Shown here one piece after another: positions 33,719 to 43,467 of a DNA stretch of 64,000 nucleotides (position 1 is the stretch's first letter; each line of letters starts with the position of its first letter). Source of the DNA: Planctobacterium sp047947135 (GTDB lineage: Bacteria > Pseudomonadota > Gammaproteobacteria > Enterobacterales > Alteromonadaceae); assembly GCA_047947135.1 (NCBI GenBank), contig CP170457.1, positions 2,480,001 to 2,544,000 of the forward strand. Reading direction: 5' to 3'. The position numbers were made by a program, and so were the translations under genes. Under the pieces are notes generated by a model, which worked only from the letters and a program-made list of their open reading frames with translations, was not told the origin of the DNA and did no database searches.

Positions 33719-34185
33719 GATTAAGATCTTGAGGGGGCTAGCTAGCCCTGCTTACTTTACTGAGCCATTATCATGTACTCCAGTCGTTGCAAACAGGTAG
33801 TAGTTTTGTAGCATTTTACATTTGCGATAGCTTGATGTGGCTTTCCCTTGAAATGCCAGATAAAACGGTAGTTTGGTCATAATTTCAAGGTATGCAAGCA
33901 GTCGGCGTCATTCGAGATCCAGCATGGTGATTAGCTTTTTAAGTAAGCCTTGTTTCATGGGCGCAAATCTATAGTAGATTGCAGAATAGACAGGCTCTCA
34001 AAGCGTCAGGGTCTATTGAAGTACTTTGTCGACGCCATGTGTTTTGCTGGTTAATGTCGTGAATACCATGAATGGATGGCCGTCAATAGATGAAAAACAG
34101 CTACAAGCGCTTAATACAACTAAAGAATAGTTGTGTCCTTGATAAACCTCGTTAGACTGACTATACGCATGTGACGAGGATTATT
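33719..34185. other. Intergenic region, no gene seen
   Basis: About 467 bp. The palindrome GGGCTAGCTAGCCC (about 33736-33749) just after the peptide gene may be a terminator stem, though no T-run follows. The rest shows no convincing ORF or RNA. GAGG before 34186 is the ribosome-binding site of the response regulator. Confidence 0.5.
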
Positions 34186-35112
34186 ATGACCGAAAAATTG
34201 TTATACCATATTTTGGTGGTTGAAGACGAATCCACCTGTAGTGAAATCATTAAGAGTCAGTTACAGGAACAATACTTACTAACTTTTGCATCCTGTAAAA
34301 GTGAAGCAATGGCAGTTCTGCAATCGGAAACGGTGCACTTATTGCTTTTGGATATAGGATTACCTGATGGCAATGGGTTAGATATTTTACGCGATATCAA
34401 AGCCGATCAGGAACGCTACGGTGACATTGCCGCAATCATCATCACAGGTCTTAATGATCCCGGATTAGAAGTTGAAGGCCTCAAACTTGGTGCAAATGAC
34501 TATATTTCTAAACCGATACATGCCCCTGTGTTATCTGCTAGAGTGAAGTTACAGGTACAATTATTACGCAAAACCCAGTTGCTTGCCGAGCTGGCTCGTA
34601 TTGATGCACTGACGGAGATTCCCAACCGACGTGCTTTTGATGACCATCTAATGCGTACATGGAATCATGCCCGGCGCATGTCGGTTCCCGTTTCATTGGC
34701 GGTTATCGATATCGACTTTTTTAAACAGTTTAATGACCTATATGGACATCCTGAAGGGGACTATTGCCTTAAGCAAGTTGCGCAATGTATGCATTCGGTT
34801 ATCAGACGCGGCTCAGATCATATAGCGCGAATTGGTGGTGAAGAGTTTGCAGCACTGCTGTTTGACTGTGACCTGGATCATGCCCAGAGTGTCATGCAAA
34901 CCCTTCAAGAAGCAGTGGCAAAACTGGCCGTTCAACATGAGGCTTCAGCTGTGGGCAATATTGTGACACTGAGTATTGGGGTATGTACTGCATCTCCTGA
35001 AATAGACGATCAAGAGTTTCTGTTGTCAGCAGCCGACCGATTGTTGTATCAGGCGAAGCGAGAAGGGCGTAATCGGGTCGTTGCGGAGTATTTTCACCGC
35101 ATGGAGAGGTAG
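34186..35112 (+). CDS. Response regulator with GGDEF domain (diguanylate cyclase)
   Basis: A cytoplasmic PleD/WspR-like protein that would make cyclic di-GMP when phosphorylated. The receiver domain (about 5-125) has the acidic pair VVEDE, phospho-acceptor D56 in LLLLDIGLPDG and K109 in ISKP. The GGDEF domain (about 135-305) has active site GGEEF (217-221) and inhibitory I-site RGSD (208-211). I choose ATG at 34186 after GAGGATTATT over the GTG at 34171. The next gene, a solute-binding protein, starts 4 bp beyond its stop. The partner kinase is not in the window. Confidence 0.93.
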   Translation: MTEKLLYHILVVEDESTCSEIIKSQLQEQYLLTFASCKSEAMAVLQSETVHLLLLDIGLPDGNGLDILRDIKADQERYGDIAAIIITGLNDPGLEVEGLKLGANDYISKPIHAPVLSARVKLQVQLLRKTQLLAELARIDALTEIPNRRAFDDHLMRTWNHARRMSVPVSLAVIDIDFFKQFNDLYGHPEGDYCLKQVAQCMHSVIRRGSDHIARIGGEEFAALLFDCDLDHAQSVMQTLQEAVAKLAVQHEASAVGNIVTLSIGVCTASPEIDDQEFLLSAADRLLYQAKREGRNRVVAEYFHRMER

Positions 35113-35116
35113 ATTT

Positions 35117-35848
35117 TTGTGTTGCCATAAACTCAGGTGCTTAAAATGGGCGATGCTACTGTCGTGGCTGATTAGTTTTGCTGGTAATTCAGAGGAGCCG
35201 TGGCTGGTGGTCACCGAATATCTGCCACCATTCCAATACCCCACCGAAAATGGGCACATTACCGGTACGATGACCAATGTGGTGCGGGATATTCTACAGG
35301 AAACGGAGCTTGACGCGGATATTGTGATCATGCCCTGGGCCAGGGCTGAGCATATGGCCAAAAACAGACCGAATACATTGATATATTCCATGTTACGCAC
35401 CCAAAAGAGAGAAGATCAATTTCATTGGGTTGGTGCAATTGGTATGACGACGACGAGTTTATTTAAACTGCGTTCGAACCATGGGTTACAACTCAATAGT
35501 TTGTCAGATATACATAGAGAACTTATTGGTGTGACTCGCGGTGACGTTGTCGCAAAATATTTAAAAGGAAAGTTGCCACTTTCCAACTTTCAGGAAAACA
35601 TCACCACCAGTGATTCGGTCAGAATGTTGATTTTTGGCCGAGTGGATTTGATTCCAACGAGCGAAGAACAGCTTCATCACTATTGTCTGGTGTTGCAGTG
35701 TCAGACATCGCAATTCGATAAAGTCATTGATTTAGATGAAGTAGAACAAGTGTTGTATTTGGCGGCGAACAAGGACTCTGATCCCAAGATGTTGTCCATT
35801 CTGACCAAGCTTACCTCAGACAAAACCTTTTCAAATGGGGGAGGGTAA
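35117..35848 (+). CDS. Periplasmic solute-binding-like protein (SBP family 3)
   Basis: Resembles the amino-acid-type periplasmic binding proteins. After a signal peptide comes EEPWLVVTEYLPPFQYPTENGHITGTMTNVVRDIL, the classical first lobe, then a hinge and DIHRELIGVTRGDVVAKYL of the second lobe. I choose TTG at 35117, after GGAGAGGTAG, giving a lysine/arginine-rich signal peptide; ATG at 35153 is an alternative. 243 aa is normal. Being coupled to a response-regulator cyclase and lacking permease genes, it may act in sensing rather than in transport. That is inference. Confidence 0.8.
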   Translation: MCCHKLRCLKWAMLLSWLISFAGNSEEPWLVVTEYLPPFQYPTENGHITGTMTNVVRDILQETELDADIVIMPWARAEHMAKNRPNTLIYSMLRTQKREDQFHWVGAIGMTTTSLFKLRSNHGLQLNSLSDIHRELIGVTRGDVVAKYLKGKLPLSNFQENITTSDSVRMLIFGRVDLIPTSEEQLHHYCLVLQCQTSQFDKVIDLDEVEQVLYLAANKDSDPKMLSILTKLTSDKTFSNGGG

Positions 35849-35877
35849 ACTGGTAGTAATTAAATTTGATTCCGGAA

Positions 35878-36147
35878 TTATTTATTTTGCTTGATGACTT
35901 TCATTAAATCCCAATACCAAGTGGTGCGATGAGAGCCTTTACTGACTTTATTACGCAAGCTTTGCTCTGAAATTGGGCGACCAGACTCTGTAAGCTGCTC
36001 TGCAAGGTCTTTATAAGTCAAGCCTGTCAATGCCATCTCTGATTTAATAAAGCGCTTAATTTCAATTGCTGCGGCTTTATCGAGGGCTTTCTCTGCTTTA
36101 CTTTTTTTCTTTTCTTCGTCTTTGGCCATCAAAATCAACTTCATCAA
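35878..36147 (-). CDS. DUF6471-like small protein
   Basis: An 89-residue basic protein. AIEIKRFIKSEMALTGLTYKDLAEQLTESGRPISEQSLRNKVSKG is an HTH-like core, followed by TTWYWDLMKVI. This matches my memory of the DUF6471 family, common in marine gammaproteobacteria. The lysine-rich N-terminus could start at one of three nearby ATGs. It is probably a DNA-binding regulator. It converges with the solute-binding protein gene. Confidence 0.7.
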   Translation of the reverse strand: MMKLILMAKDEEKKKSKAEKALDKAAAIEIKRFIKSEMALTGLTYKDLAEQLTESGRPISEQSLRNKVSKGSHRTTWYWDLMKVIKQNK

Positions 36148-36209
36148 AATAATCGAAGCTGATTATACATGTCAGCTAATACAGTTAAAGTAGTTATTGG
36201 ATTTGGTAT

Positions 36210-36237
36210 AAAAAACGCAGCTGAAGCTGCGTTTTTT
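36210..36237 (-). terminator. Bidirectional terminator after the SapC-family gene
   Basis: AACGCAGCT-GA-AGCTGCGTT flanked by runs of A and T. It lies about 27 bp past the stop of the SapC-family gene on the minus strand. Confidence 0.85.
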
Positions 36238-36263
36238 ATGATTAGATAATAGATAAAAGCTTA

Positions 36264-36983
36264 TTATGCTTTTTCTTTAGCCATTCTTTCTGATTTGCGA
36301 CGCATCAGATTGTTCATTTGACGCATTGACAACAAGTGAGTGTAGATTGCAGATAGCATGCCGCGCTTGCGCATGCTCAGAAAGTCTTCATCGGACAACT
36401 GATTAAATTTCTCTTCGTCTACCATGTAAACGCCGTCGATATCCATTTGCTTGCCGTCTAACTTGACGTTGATTTGACGGTGGATTAGCAGTTCTTTTTC
36501 ACCCAGTTCTTTAGCGAATAATTTCGTTAAATGTTCCTGCTCCAGGTAGTTTGACATACCTTTTTTCTGCTTCTCAAGAAACTCACTTTCCGTGCCGTCC
36601 TCATTAAACAGGGCTTCACCTTCCGTTTCAGACACTAATGGGTGTTCAACATCCATCGCTAAGCCAAACTCTTGGTCATTGTTTGGATTACTAACCAAAC
36701 CAAATGGCTTGTGGGTGTATCGCGCAGGCATGTAGCTGCCAGTCCATTGGTCATTTTCTACGAAAAGGTTTTCTTTACGCTCAATACCCATCAATACAAC
36801 AACTTGAAACTCGTCGTTTTGTGGATTTTTGATAAAGCAGATGGGGAATTCAGTAGCAGCGTGGGAAAACTCACCGACTACAACGGGTAAGATATTTTGC
36901 TCTGCCAAATCTGAAACGTCTGGTGTTTTTTTAATTTTCAGATTCTTGTGGGATTCGTTATTAATTTGCTCGATTTTGGCCAT
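36264..36983 (-). CDS. SapC family protein
   Basis: A 239-residue protein of the SapC/PF07277 family, which includes S-layer-associated proteins but is of unclear function in proteobacteria. Recognisable blocks are FPICFIKNPQNDEFQVVVLMG, ENLFVENDQWTGSYMPARY and the acidic stretch LFNEDGTESEFLEKQKKGMSNYLE. The C-terminus is basic and helical. I start at the ATG at 36983 after GGAGTGGCA; the ORF extends to 37052 without support. There is no signal peptide from this start. Confidence 0.8.
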   Translation of the reverse strand: MAKIEQINNESHKNLKIKKTPDVSDLAEQNILPVVVGEFSHAATEFPICFIKNPQNDEFQVVVLMGIERKENLFVENDQWTGSYMPARYTHKPFGLVSNPNNDQEFGLAMDVEHPLVSETEGEALFNEDGTESEFLEKQKKGMSNYLEQEHLTKLFAKELGEKELLIHRQINVKLDGKQMDIDGVYMVDEEKFNQLSDEDFLSMRKRGMLSAIYTHLLSMRQMNNLMRRKSERMAKEKA

Positions 36984-37184
36984 TGCCACTCCAAAAAAAG
37001 TTTCGCTCAAAAATTTCAAGCGACATAGTAACCATCTGACCAGATTTAACAAGCGTTGCAGAGCAATTTACTGATGTTTTTTTACATTTAGATCACATTT
37101 GAAAGCCGTACTAAAAGGTAGTCTTCGCAAGTGCTTGAAAAGTGAACAATTCCGGGTTTTCTAAATAAAACTGGCCCTGATAAA

Positions 37185-38312
37185 TCAAGCGGACAGGTTT
37201 TTATTCATAGATTCGCTATTGCTGGCGGGAGCAAGAGGATAAATGCAATCCCTCCCTGCTGCTTTGGCCTGATATAGATGTTTGTCTGCTTCTGCCACTG
37301 CTCGACTGATTATTTTATTGACTTTAGTCAGTTCTGAGAGGCCCATGCTGACGGTGATGTTTAGTACATCACTTTGATGGCTGACGCGTAGCTCATTTAC
37401 CCGGTCTCTAAGTTTATTGGCAACCACTTGCGCTTGCATTGCGGTCGTTTTAGGTAAGATGATTAGAAACTCTTCTCCACCCCAGCGGCATACGGTGTCT
37501 TGCTTGCGAAGGGTTTCATTAAAGGCAAAGGCAAGCTCTACAAGGACCAGATCACCCACTTCATGACCATAGTCATCGTTTACCTTTTTGAAGTGGTCAA
37601 TATCACACAGGATAAGTGCAATCGAACTGTTATTGCGTTCAACACCGCGCAGTTCATACTCGATTTTATCCATTGCATCGCGTCGGTTTGACAGTTTCGT
37701 TAATGGGTCCAGTTTCGCTAACTGTTCATACTTTTCAGACAGTTCTTGCATAAACTGGAAAGATTGTTGTCGTGAATACTCATAGAAAGCAGATAAGAAC
37801 GCTACCGTAATAAATGACAACAACAATCGGCTTTTAAATTCGAAGGTGTAACTGGTCGCTAAAAACATGTTATCCGGTGCAAACAGCATGATTGAAATGA
37901 TCACCACAAAAATACTGGTATCACGTAGCCCCTTGACCAGACCACCGAAAAAAAGTGAAACGGGGGCTATCATGAATATCCACAGCGGTCCGGTGTTGCT
38001 GACCCCGCCGCTATAGACCAGATAAATCATAAGAAGATAAAGAGACAACAAGATTATGTTGGAGGCAATCTCAAAATTGCCAGTGTGCTTTTGATAGTAG
38101 TGTCCCAGAAAATAAACTAACGAAGCTGAATACATAACCGTCGTTTGCGTCCAGTTTTCTTGAATCAGTTGCCCGGTGCCCATGGCAAAGGTTATGCAGA
38201 TCCCCACCAGCCCAAACAGATTTACCATGAAAATCCGTCTATTGGTCTCGTAGTCCTGACTGTCAGACACGCCGGTGTTTAAATATTGATTGAGGAGAGA
38301 CGAATTGAGCAT
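37185..38312 (-). CDS. Membrane-bound diguanylate cyclase
   Basis: Synthesises cyclic di-GMP from two GTP. About six membrane helices occupy residues 28-180, with no known sensory domain. A linker coiled coil (QFMQELSEKYEQLAKLDPLTKLSNRR) joins them to a GGDEF domain with the intact active site GGEEF (288-292). The inhibitory I-site RKQD lies at 279-282. 375 aa is typical for 6TM-GGDEF proteins. It is a monocistronic minus-strand gene between the SapC-family gene and pqiABC. Confidence 0.93.
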   Translation of the reverse strand: MLNSSLLNQYLNTGVSDSQDYETNRRIFMVNLFGLVGICITFAMGTGQLIQENWTQTTVMYSASLVYFLGHYYQKHTGNFEIASNIILLSLYLLMIYLVYSGGVSNTGPLWIFMIAPVSLFFGGLVKGLRDTSIFVVIISIMLFAPDNMFLATSYTFEFKSRLLLSFITVAFLSAFYEYSRQQSFQFMQELSEKYEQLAKLDPLTKLSNRRDAMDKIEYELRGVERNNSSIALILCDIDHFKKVNDDYGHEVGDLVLVELAFAFNETLRKQDTVCRWGGEEFLIILPKTTAMQAQVVANKLRDRVNELRVSHQSDVLNITVSMGLSELTKVNKIISRAVAEADKHLYQAKAAGRDCIYPLAPASNSESMNKNLSA

Positions 38313-38449
38313 AGTAATGGTGTCGTCGGGCGTGAATACCTTTGTTTGGTTAATTATTCCGATGGCAATTTTTTAGGGCAACCTCAATGCTGCCGCCTTA
38401 TTAGTATAATGCGATTTATGCCAAGCTGCATGCTTGTAGCGGTAAAAAT

Positions 38450-39037
38450 CTATTGTATTGTGAGCTGCAAAATCTCATCGGCCATCTGTGTCAGCTGCTG
38501 ACGCATCACGGCAACCGCATGAGCAAAGCCGTCAGACTTTAAATCTGACTGAATATAAAACTCCTTCATTGCTACGCTGTTTTTTTCGCTGTTGGTCAGT
38601 TCTGCATAACCTGATAACACTACGTCGCCACCTTCGGTAGGGTAGAAGTGCCTGATTACCACTTTTACTGACATTTGTTGATTCACTTTGTGTTTGTTGT
38701 GCCAGGAAATAAAATGCAATGTGTCACTTTGATTATTCAGGTCTTCCAATAGAGCGTTATAAATGGCCAGCTGTGGTACTTCAGCCCATAGGTGTGAGGT
38801 GGAAAAATGGAGTTGTTGGTCTGCCTGTTTTAATACTAGACTGGACTGTTTCAGATAGCCCGGAACCTCTAGTCGAGATAGTGTGACAATGTTTCGCTCA
38901 GCGAAGTTAATATGTTTAATTTTGCTGTCGCTGGCTTCATCCAGTTGATAATGATACATCGGCATAGGAGAGTTACTGCACGCTACTAATGCCAGCGAGC
39001 AAAAGGAGACTAATAGTGCTTTGCTGATGAATGTCAT
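38450..39037 (-). CDS. pqiC: PqiC, outer-membrane lipoprotein of the Pqi system
   Basis: A 195-residue lipoprotein. The signal peptide MTFISKALLVSFCSLALVAC ends in the lipobox LVAC, so it would be lipidated. The ABC-type transport-auxiliary (DUF330/PqiC) pattern follows. In E. coli PqiC is the outer-membrane partner of the MCE protein PqiB in lipid trafficking. The start is the ATG at 39037, directly after the pqiB stop; the ORF extends upstream within pqiB without reason. Last gene of a three-gene operon. Confidence 0.88.
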   Translation of the reverse strand: MTFISKALLVSFCSLALVACSNSPMPMYHYQLDEASDSKIKHINFAERNIVTLSRLEVPGYLKQSSLVLKQADQQLHFSTSHLWAEVPQLAIYNALLEDLNNQSDTLHFISWHNKHKVNQQMSVKVVIRHFYPTEGGDVVLSGYAELTNSEKNSVAMKEFYIQSDLKSDGFAHAVAVMRQQLTQMADEILQLTIQ

Positions 39038-39038
39038 C

Positions 39039-40685
39039 TTATTGTTTCGCTTTTGGGTATACATGCTCACCTTCGTTTTCTGGTGCAAATATAAGGCTAT
39101 TTGGTGCCTGATTCAGCTGGTTTAAAATGGGTTTCAGTTCCAGCATGGTTGTTTGTAGTTCCAGTAATATTTCATTTAATGCCTGATTGGTGTGGGAGTC
39201 CTCGGCATAGCTATCAGCGAGTAATTGGAAAGATTGTATTGTTTTGTTTAGCGACACAACTAATTGCTCCTGATCCAGTTGCGTGATGACTTGCTGCAAC
39301 TGCGTTGCCGTATCATCAATAGTGGTCGCCGTATTACCAAGCTCTGTTAGCGTCGTGTCAAGGTTGTCTGCCACAGATTGCAGTGGTAACTCATTAATCT
39401 TATCCAGAATGGAAGACAATTTTTGGGTGATTTGGGTAAACTCATTTGATATCGCTGGAATGACATTGTAGCCCTGAAAATCCCCCAGAATTTCAGGTTC
39501 CACTTGTAGGTAATTTTGTAAATCAACAAATTGACCTCCGGTAATGAGGTTGCCGGTTTTTAATGATGCTCGCAAACCTCTTCGCACCCAGGTTTCGATT
39601 TGTTTATTGACCATGGCTACACCCTCAGGGGTATCAGGTAAACCAACCCGGCCAGGCTGAATGGAAAATAAAATCGGAATTTTATAGCTTTCTTCTAACA
39701 CGCTGTACGGAGCTGAATCTGGAATATTGATGTCCAGCACTTCACCGATCTTCAGTCCCCGATACTCAACCGGCGCACCAATGCGCAATCCCCGCACCGT
39801 ATCCTGCACTAGCATCACAAACTGGGCGGCTCTTCTGTAGCGCTGTGATACTGCGTCTTTGTAATTTTCGTGAATATCGAAATAAGCCCGTTCGTCAATC
39901 ACTTCACCACGCGGACTGCCCTCGGGAATGCCAAACGCTACGCCATTGGTTAACAGAGTTTCGGCACTGCCAGTATGCACACTGACACCATCAGCAGTGA
40001 GATTTAAACGTACTCCGCTGACATCCCAAAAGCGTGTCGTGGTGGTGATCAGTTCGTGGTATGGTGCACGGATGAAGGCATTGTAATAAACGACGCGCTC
40101 TTCAAAATTAAAATAGATATCTTCGAATTTGCCAACATTCAGCCCCTTATAAATTATGGGGTCGCCTTCTTTATAGGCAAATTCAGCATCGCTATTCAGT
40201 GTTACATGCAAGCCCGGTGTGCCCGCTGGTGTCACAGGCGACTCTTCCAATCCCTCAAACTGCTTGATTAATACGCCCGACATACCAGGTGCCATTTCTA
40301 TATATGGGCCTGACAATATCGTGCCTAATCCCGAGATACCCGATAGCGATATTTTGGGCGTGACTATCCAAAAGTTGCTGTCTTCCCTAAGCAGGTACTC
40401 GGCATCGGTATAAATTCTGGCTTTCACAGCTACACCGGGCTCTTGTTTACGAAGTTGAATATCCGTGACTTCGCCAACATCAACATAGCGTGTGCGAATT
40501 TTTGTTTTACCCGCTTCAAGTCCCTCCGCGGAACTGAAGTAAATGGTGATCTCAGTGCCTTTGTTAGATAGCTGGAAATAAATCATCCAGGCACCCACTA
40601 AAATGGCGATGATTGGGATGACCCAGATCTTGGAAATGGTTTTTACAGGCTCAATTTCCGCTTCTGGAAAAGTGTCGTTACTCAT
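39039..40685 (-). CDS. pqiB: PqiB, MCE-domain lipid transport protein
   Basis: Inner-membrane anchored periplasmic protein that forms a hexameric tube bridging the envelope. A single N-terminal helix (IWVIPIIAILVGAWMIYFQL) precedes three MCE domains (from about residues 40, 155 and 280), each starting with a pattern such as ITIYFSSAEGLEAGKTKIRTRYVDVGEV. A C-terminal coiled coil follows. 548 aa matches the E. coli protein (546). It overlaps pqiA by 4 bp. Confidence 0.94.
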   Translation of the reverse strand: MSNDTFPEAEIEPVKTISKIWVIPIIAILVGAWMIYFQLSNKGTEITIYFSSAEGLEAGKTKIRTRYVDVGEVTDIQLRKQEPGVAVKARIYTDAEYLLREDSNFWIVTPKISLSGISGLGTILSGPYIEMAPGMSGVLIKQFEGLEESPVTPAGTPGLHVTLNSDAEFAYKEGDPIIYKGLNVGKFEDIYFNFEERVVYYNAFIRAPYHELITTTTRFWDVSGVRLNLTADGVSVHTGSAETLLTNGVAFGIPEGSPRGEVIDERAYFDIHENYKDAVSQRYRRAAQFVMLVQDTVRGLRIGAPVEYRGLKIGEVLDINIPDSAPYSVLEESYKIPILFSIQPGRVGLPDTPEGVAMVNKQIETWVRRGLRASLKTGNLITGGQFVDLQNYLQVEPEILGDFQGYNVIPAISNEFTQITQKLSSILDKINELPLQSVADNLDTTLTELGNTATTIDDTATQLQQVITQLDQEQLVVSLNKTIQSFQLLADSYAEDSHTNQALNEILLELQTTMLELKPILNQLNQAPNSLIFAPENEGEHVYPKAKQ

Positions 40686-41821
40686 GAAATTACCGATGTT
40701 TTATTATTATCAATCCAAATTGCTCTGGGTTCGAAGCTGTGAGCTGCCAGCATAGTGGTTATAACCACTCCTGCAAACGCGAGTGCTGCTGGGCCTGGGT
40801 ATATGGCCATAGTATTCCCCAGTTGCACCAGACTCACCAGAATAGCAACCACAAACACATCTAACATAGACCATTTGCCGACAAATTCCGTAATGCGATA
40901 CCAGCGGATCTTTTGTGCAGGCTGCGCAAGATTATTGTTCTGTACTGTATAATTTAACCACGCCAGCACCAATAGCTTGGCCGTTGGAATAACCACACTA
41001 AATACAAAAATGATCAGCGCGATGGGAATTGAGCCAGACTTCCACAACAGAATCACGCCCCCGATTATGGTACTGGGCTCAGTTTGACCTAACAAGCTGG
41101 TTTGCATGATCGGCCACGCATTAGCAGGGATATAAAGTAACACTGCAGTCAACAGTAAAGCCCAAGTAGATTGCACACTATGCTGGATGTTCACTTTGCT
41201 GCCACCAGGCTCATGGTGTAGGGCAAACCATTGTTGCATTTGATATTTGTCCAAGTGCAACAACATAATGGTTTTAAACAAAATAAACGCCATAAAAGTA
41301 TAAAAGGACAAACCCAGACTGATGTCCGCGAGCGATAAAATTTTGATCAGACTGACAAATACGCCAATCAAAAATATTTCTGCCATGCTCCAAGGAAGGA
41401 GTTTAAATAACAGATTAATCACCCTATCAGCATGCTTAGGCTTTTTTGCCAGTTTTTTACAGGTCACCAAAAAAATGACACAGAGCAAAATGGTGGCAGG
41501 CAAAATCAAAATGACCAGTGATTGTAAAATCGCTAACGGCCAGTAGTCGTTGTTAGCAAGAATGGCGATACTTTCTGGAATCGAGATGACCTGCTCACGT
41601 CCAGCGGCTCTAAACGCCATAAAATCAAAAGGTAAAGACAAAATCAGAAAAATGAGTGCGGTAGCACCATAAACCAGAAGCTTTTCTTCCGCATCGTGAC
41701 GAAATTCAAACAATCGATAACCGCACCGAGGACAAATCGCCCGATGACAGTGTGGCACACTTGGCACCCGCACCGATAAGCCACATTCGTGGCAGTGGAT
41801 GTTGTTGGAGGCCTCAGTCAC
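40682..41821 (-). CDS. pqiA: PqiA, inner-membrane component of the Pqi system
   Basis: Polytopic protein with two zinc-ribbon-like or PqiA-type halves. The N-terminal ribbon is CHECGLSVRVP...CHRAICPRCGYRLF. At least eight hydrophobic helices follow. In E. coli it associates with PqiB in membrane-stress lipid transport. 379 aa is slightly shorter than the 417 of E. coli. It is the first gene of the operon, 133 bp from the pyk stop. Confidence 0.92.
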   Translation of the reverse strand: MTEASNNIHCHECGLSVRVPSVPHCHRAICPRCGYRLFEFRHDAEEKLLVYGATALIFLILSLPFDFMAFRAAGREQVISIPESIAILANNDYWPLAILQSLVILILPATILLCVIFLVTCKKLAKKPKHADRVINLLFKLLPWSMAEIFLIGVFVSLIKILSLADISLGLSFYTFMAFILFKTIMLLHLDKYQMQQWFALHHEPGGSKVNIQHSVQSTWALLLTAVLLYIPANAWPIMQTSLLGQTEPSTIIGGVILLWKSGSIPIALIIFVFSVVIPTAKLLVLAWLNYTVQNNNLAQPAQKIRWYRITEFVGKWSMLDVFVVAILVSLVQLGNTMAIYPGPAALAFAGVVITTMLAAHSFEPRAIWIDNNKTSVIS

Positions 41822-41913
41822 TGCTCAGTGAATCGCTGGTTTAAACACATGGATTGAGTGTAACAGATTGAAGCGACAGGTAAATTTTTACTGCAGGAAA
41901 GTCTGCTTTTAAG

Positions 41914-41940
41914 CAAAGGCTGCCACCGTAGCTGGCAGCC
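41914..41940 (-). terminator. Terminator of pyk
   Basis: GGCTGCCA-CCGTAGC-TGGCAGCC; on the minus strand the stem is followed by TTTGCTT. It lies just after the pyk stop. Confidence 0.7.
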
Positions 41941-41954
41941 TGAATCCTTATTGG

Positions 41955-43403
41955 TCAGGGTACGGTCACGATTTTGCAACCATTAGTCGCACCAATAGTT
42001 TCCATCTCATCGCCATAAGTCATGATGAATTGGTCACCCGACTGAACTAAATCTTGTTCACGTAAACAACGGATAACATCGTGTTTCAGCTGACCGGGCT
42101 GGCAATCAGTCGAATCAAAGTACACCGGTTTTACACCTCGGAACAATGCCATTTCATTCAGTGAACTTTCGTGGCGTGACAGACCATAAATCGGCAGGTA
42201 ACTGGTGATGCGTGACATCAGACGTGCAGTATTGCCACTTTCCGTTAAGGCGACAATGGCTTTTATGGTCGACAGGTGATTAGCCGCATAGACTGCGGAT
42301 AAGGCTGTCGTTTCACTGATGGTACTGAACTGTTCACTGATTCGGTGTTTTGATATTTTGACACTTGGGTGGGTTTCTGCGCCTTCACATACGCGTGCCA
42401 TGGCTGCCACGGTTTCAACCGGATAACTGCCCGCGGCGGTTTCTGCAGAAAGCATCACGGCATCGGTACCATCCAACACCGCGTTTGCTACATCCATGAC
42501 TTCTGCACGGGTTGGCATCGGATTGGTAATCATCGATTCCATCATTTGTGTTGCGGTAATCACCAGTTTATTTAGCTGACGAGAGCGGGAAATCAGTTTT
42601 TTCTGAACCCCAACCAGTTCGGCGTCACCAATTTCGACACCCAAATCACCACGAGCGACCATGACCGCATCACTGGCAAGAATAATGTCATCGATTGCCT
42701 CATCTGATGCGACTGTCTCCGCACGTTCAACTTTCGCGCATATTTTAGCGTAACAACCGGCGGCTTCTGCCAGCTGTCTGGCATAGCGCAAGTCATCGCC
42801 TGTGCGAGGAAAGCTTACCGCTAAATAGTCAACTTGCATCTTGGCTGCAGTGACTATGTCGGCCTTATCCTTGTCAGTCAGTGCCTCGGCAGATAAACCG
42901 CCGCCCTGACGATTGATGCCTTTATTATTTGATAATTTACCGCCAACTACGACTTCTGTATGTACGCAACTGCCTGCAACATGGCTAACACGCAATTGAA
43001 TACGGCCATCGTCCAGCAATAGTAAATCATTTGGTCCAACGTCTTGCGGTAACGCTTTGTAATCAATCCCTACGCGCTCTTGATCGCCGGCGTCCTTGTC
43101 GAGTTGGGCATCGAGAATAAATGTGTCGCCTACAGCAAGCTGAATAGCGCCATCTTTGAATTTTGCCACGCGAATCTTAGGGCCTTGTAAATCGCCTAAA
43201 ATGGCAACGTACTTTCCTAATTTTTTGGCAACACTTCTGACACGCTGTGCACGTTGAATATGGTCTTCAGCGCTACCGTGACTGAAGTTCATGCGAACGA
43301 CGTTCGCACCTGCATTGATAATGGCTTCGATTTTTTCTGCGCTATCGGTAGCGGGCCCTAGCGTAGCGAGTATCTTGGTGCGTCTTAACATAGCAGTGCT
43401 CAT
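41955..43403 (-). CDS. pyk: Pyruvate kinase
   Basis: Converts phosphoenolpyruvate and ADP to pyruvate and ATP. Conserved blocks are RRTKILATLGPATDS, NVVRMNFSHGSAEDH, GDLQGPKIRVAKF, CAKVERAE (catalytic lysine region), MVARGDLGVE, TATQMMESMI and DVANAVLDGTDAVMLSAETAAG. 482 aa is normal for the PykA (type II) enzyme. It is transcribed alone on the minus strand, downstream of a HexR-type box (43468-43482), which fits its regulation with the Entner-Doudoroff genes. Confidence 0.97.
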   Translation of the reverse strand: MSTAMLRRTKILATLGPATDSAEKIEAIINAGANVVRMNFSHGSAEDHIQRAQRVRSVAKKLGKYVAILGDLQGPKIRVAKFKDGAIQLAVGDTFILDAQLDKDAGDQERVGIDYKALPQDVGPNDLLLLDDGRIQLRVSHVAGSCVHTEVVVGGKLSNNKGINRQGGGLSAEALTDKDKADIVTAAKMQVDYLAVSFPRTGDDLRYARQLAEAAGCYAKICAKVERAETVASDEAIDDIILASDAVMVARGDLGVEIGDAELVGVQKKLISRSRQLNKLVITATQMMESMITNPMPTRAEVMDVANAVLDGTDAVMLSAETAAGSYPVETVAAMARVCEGAETHPSVKISKHRISEQFSTISETTALSAVYAANHLSTIKAIVALTESGNTARLMSRITSYLPIYGLSRHESSLNEMALFRGVKPVYFDSTDCQPGQLKHDVIRCLREQDLVQSGDQFIMTYGDEMETIGATNGCKIVTVP

Positions 43404-43467
43404 TAACCTGTTTGTATACGAAATGCAGCGTTTTTCTCTCTTCTTTCAAGAAAAACGCTGAATGAAA

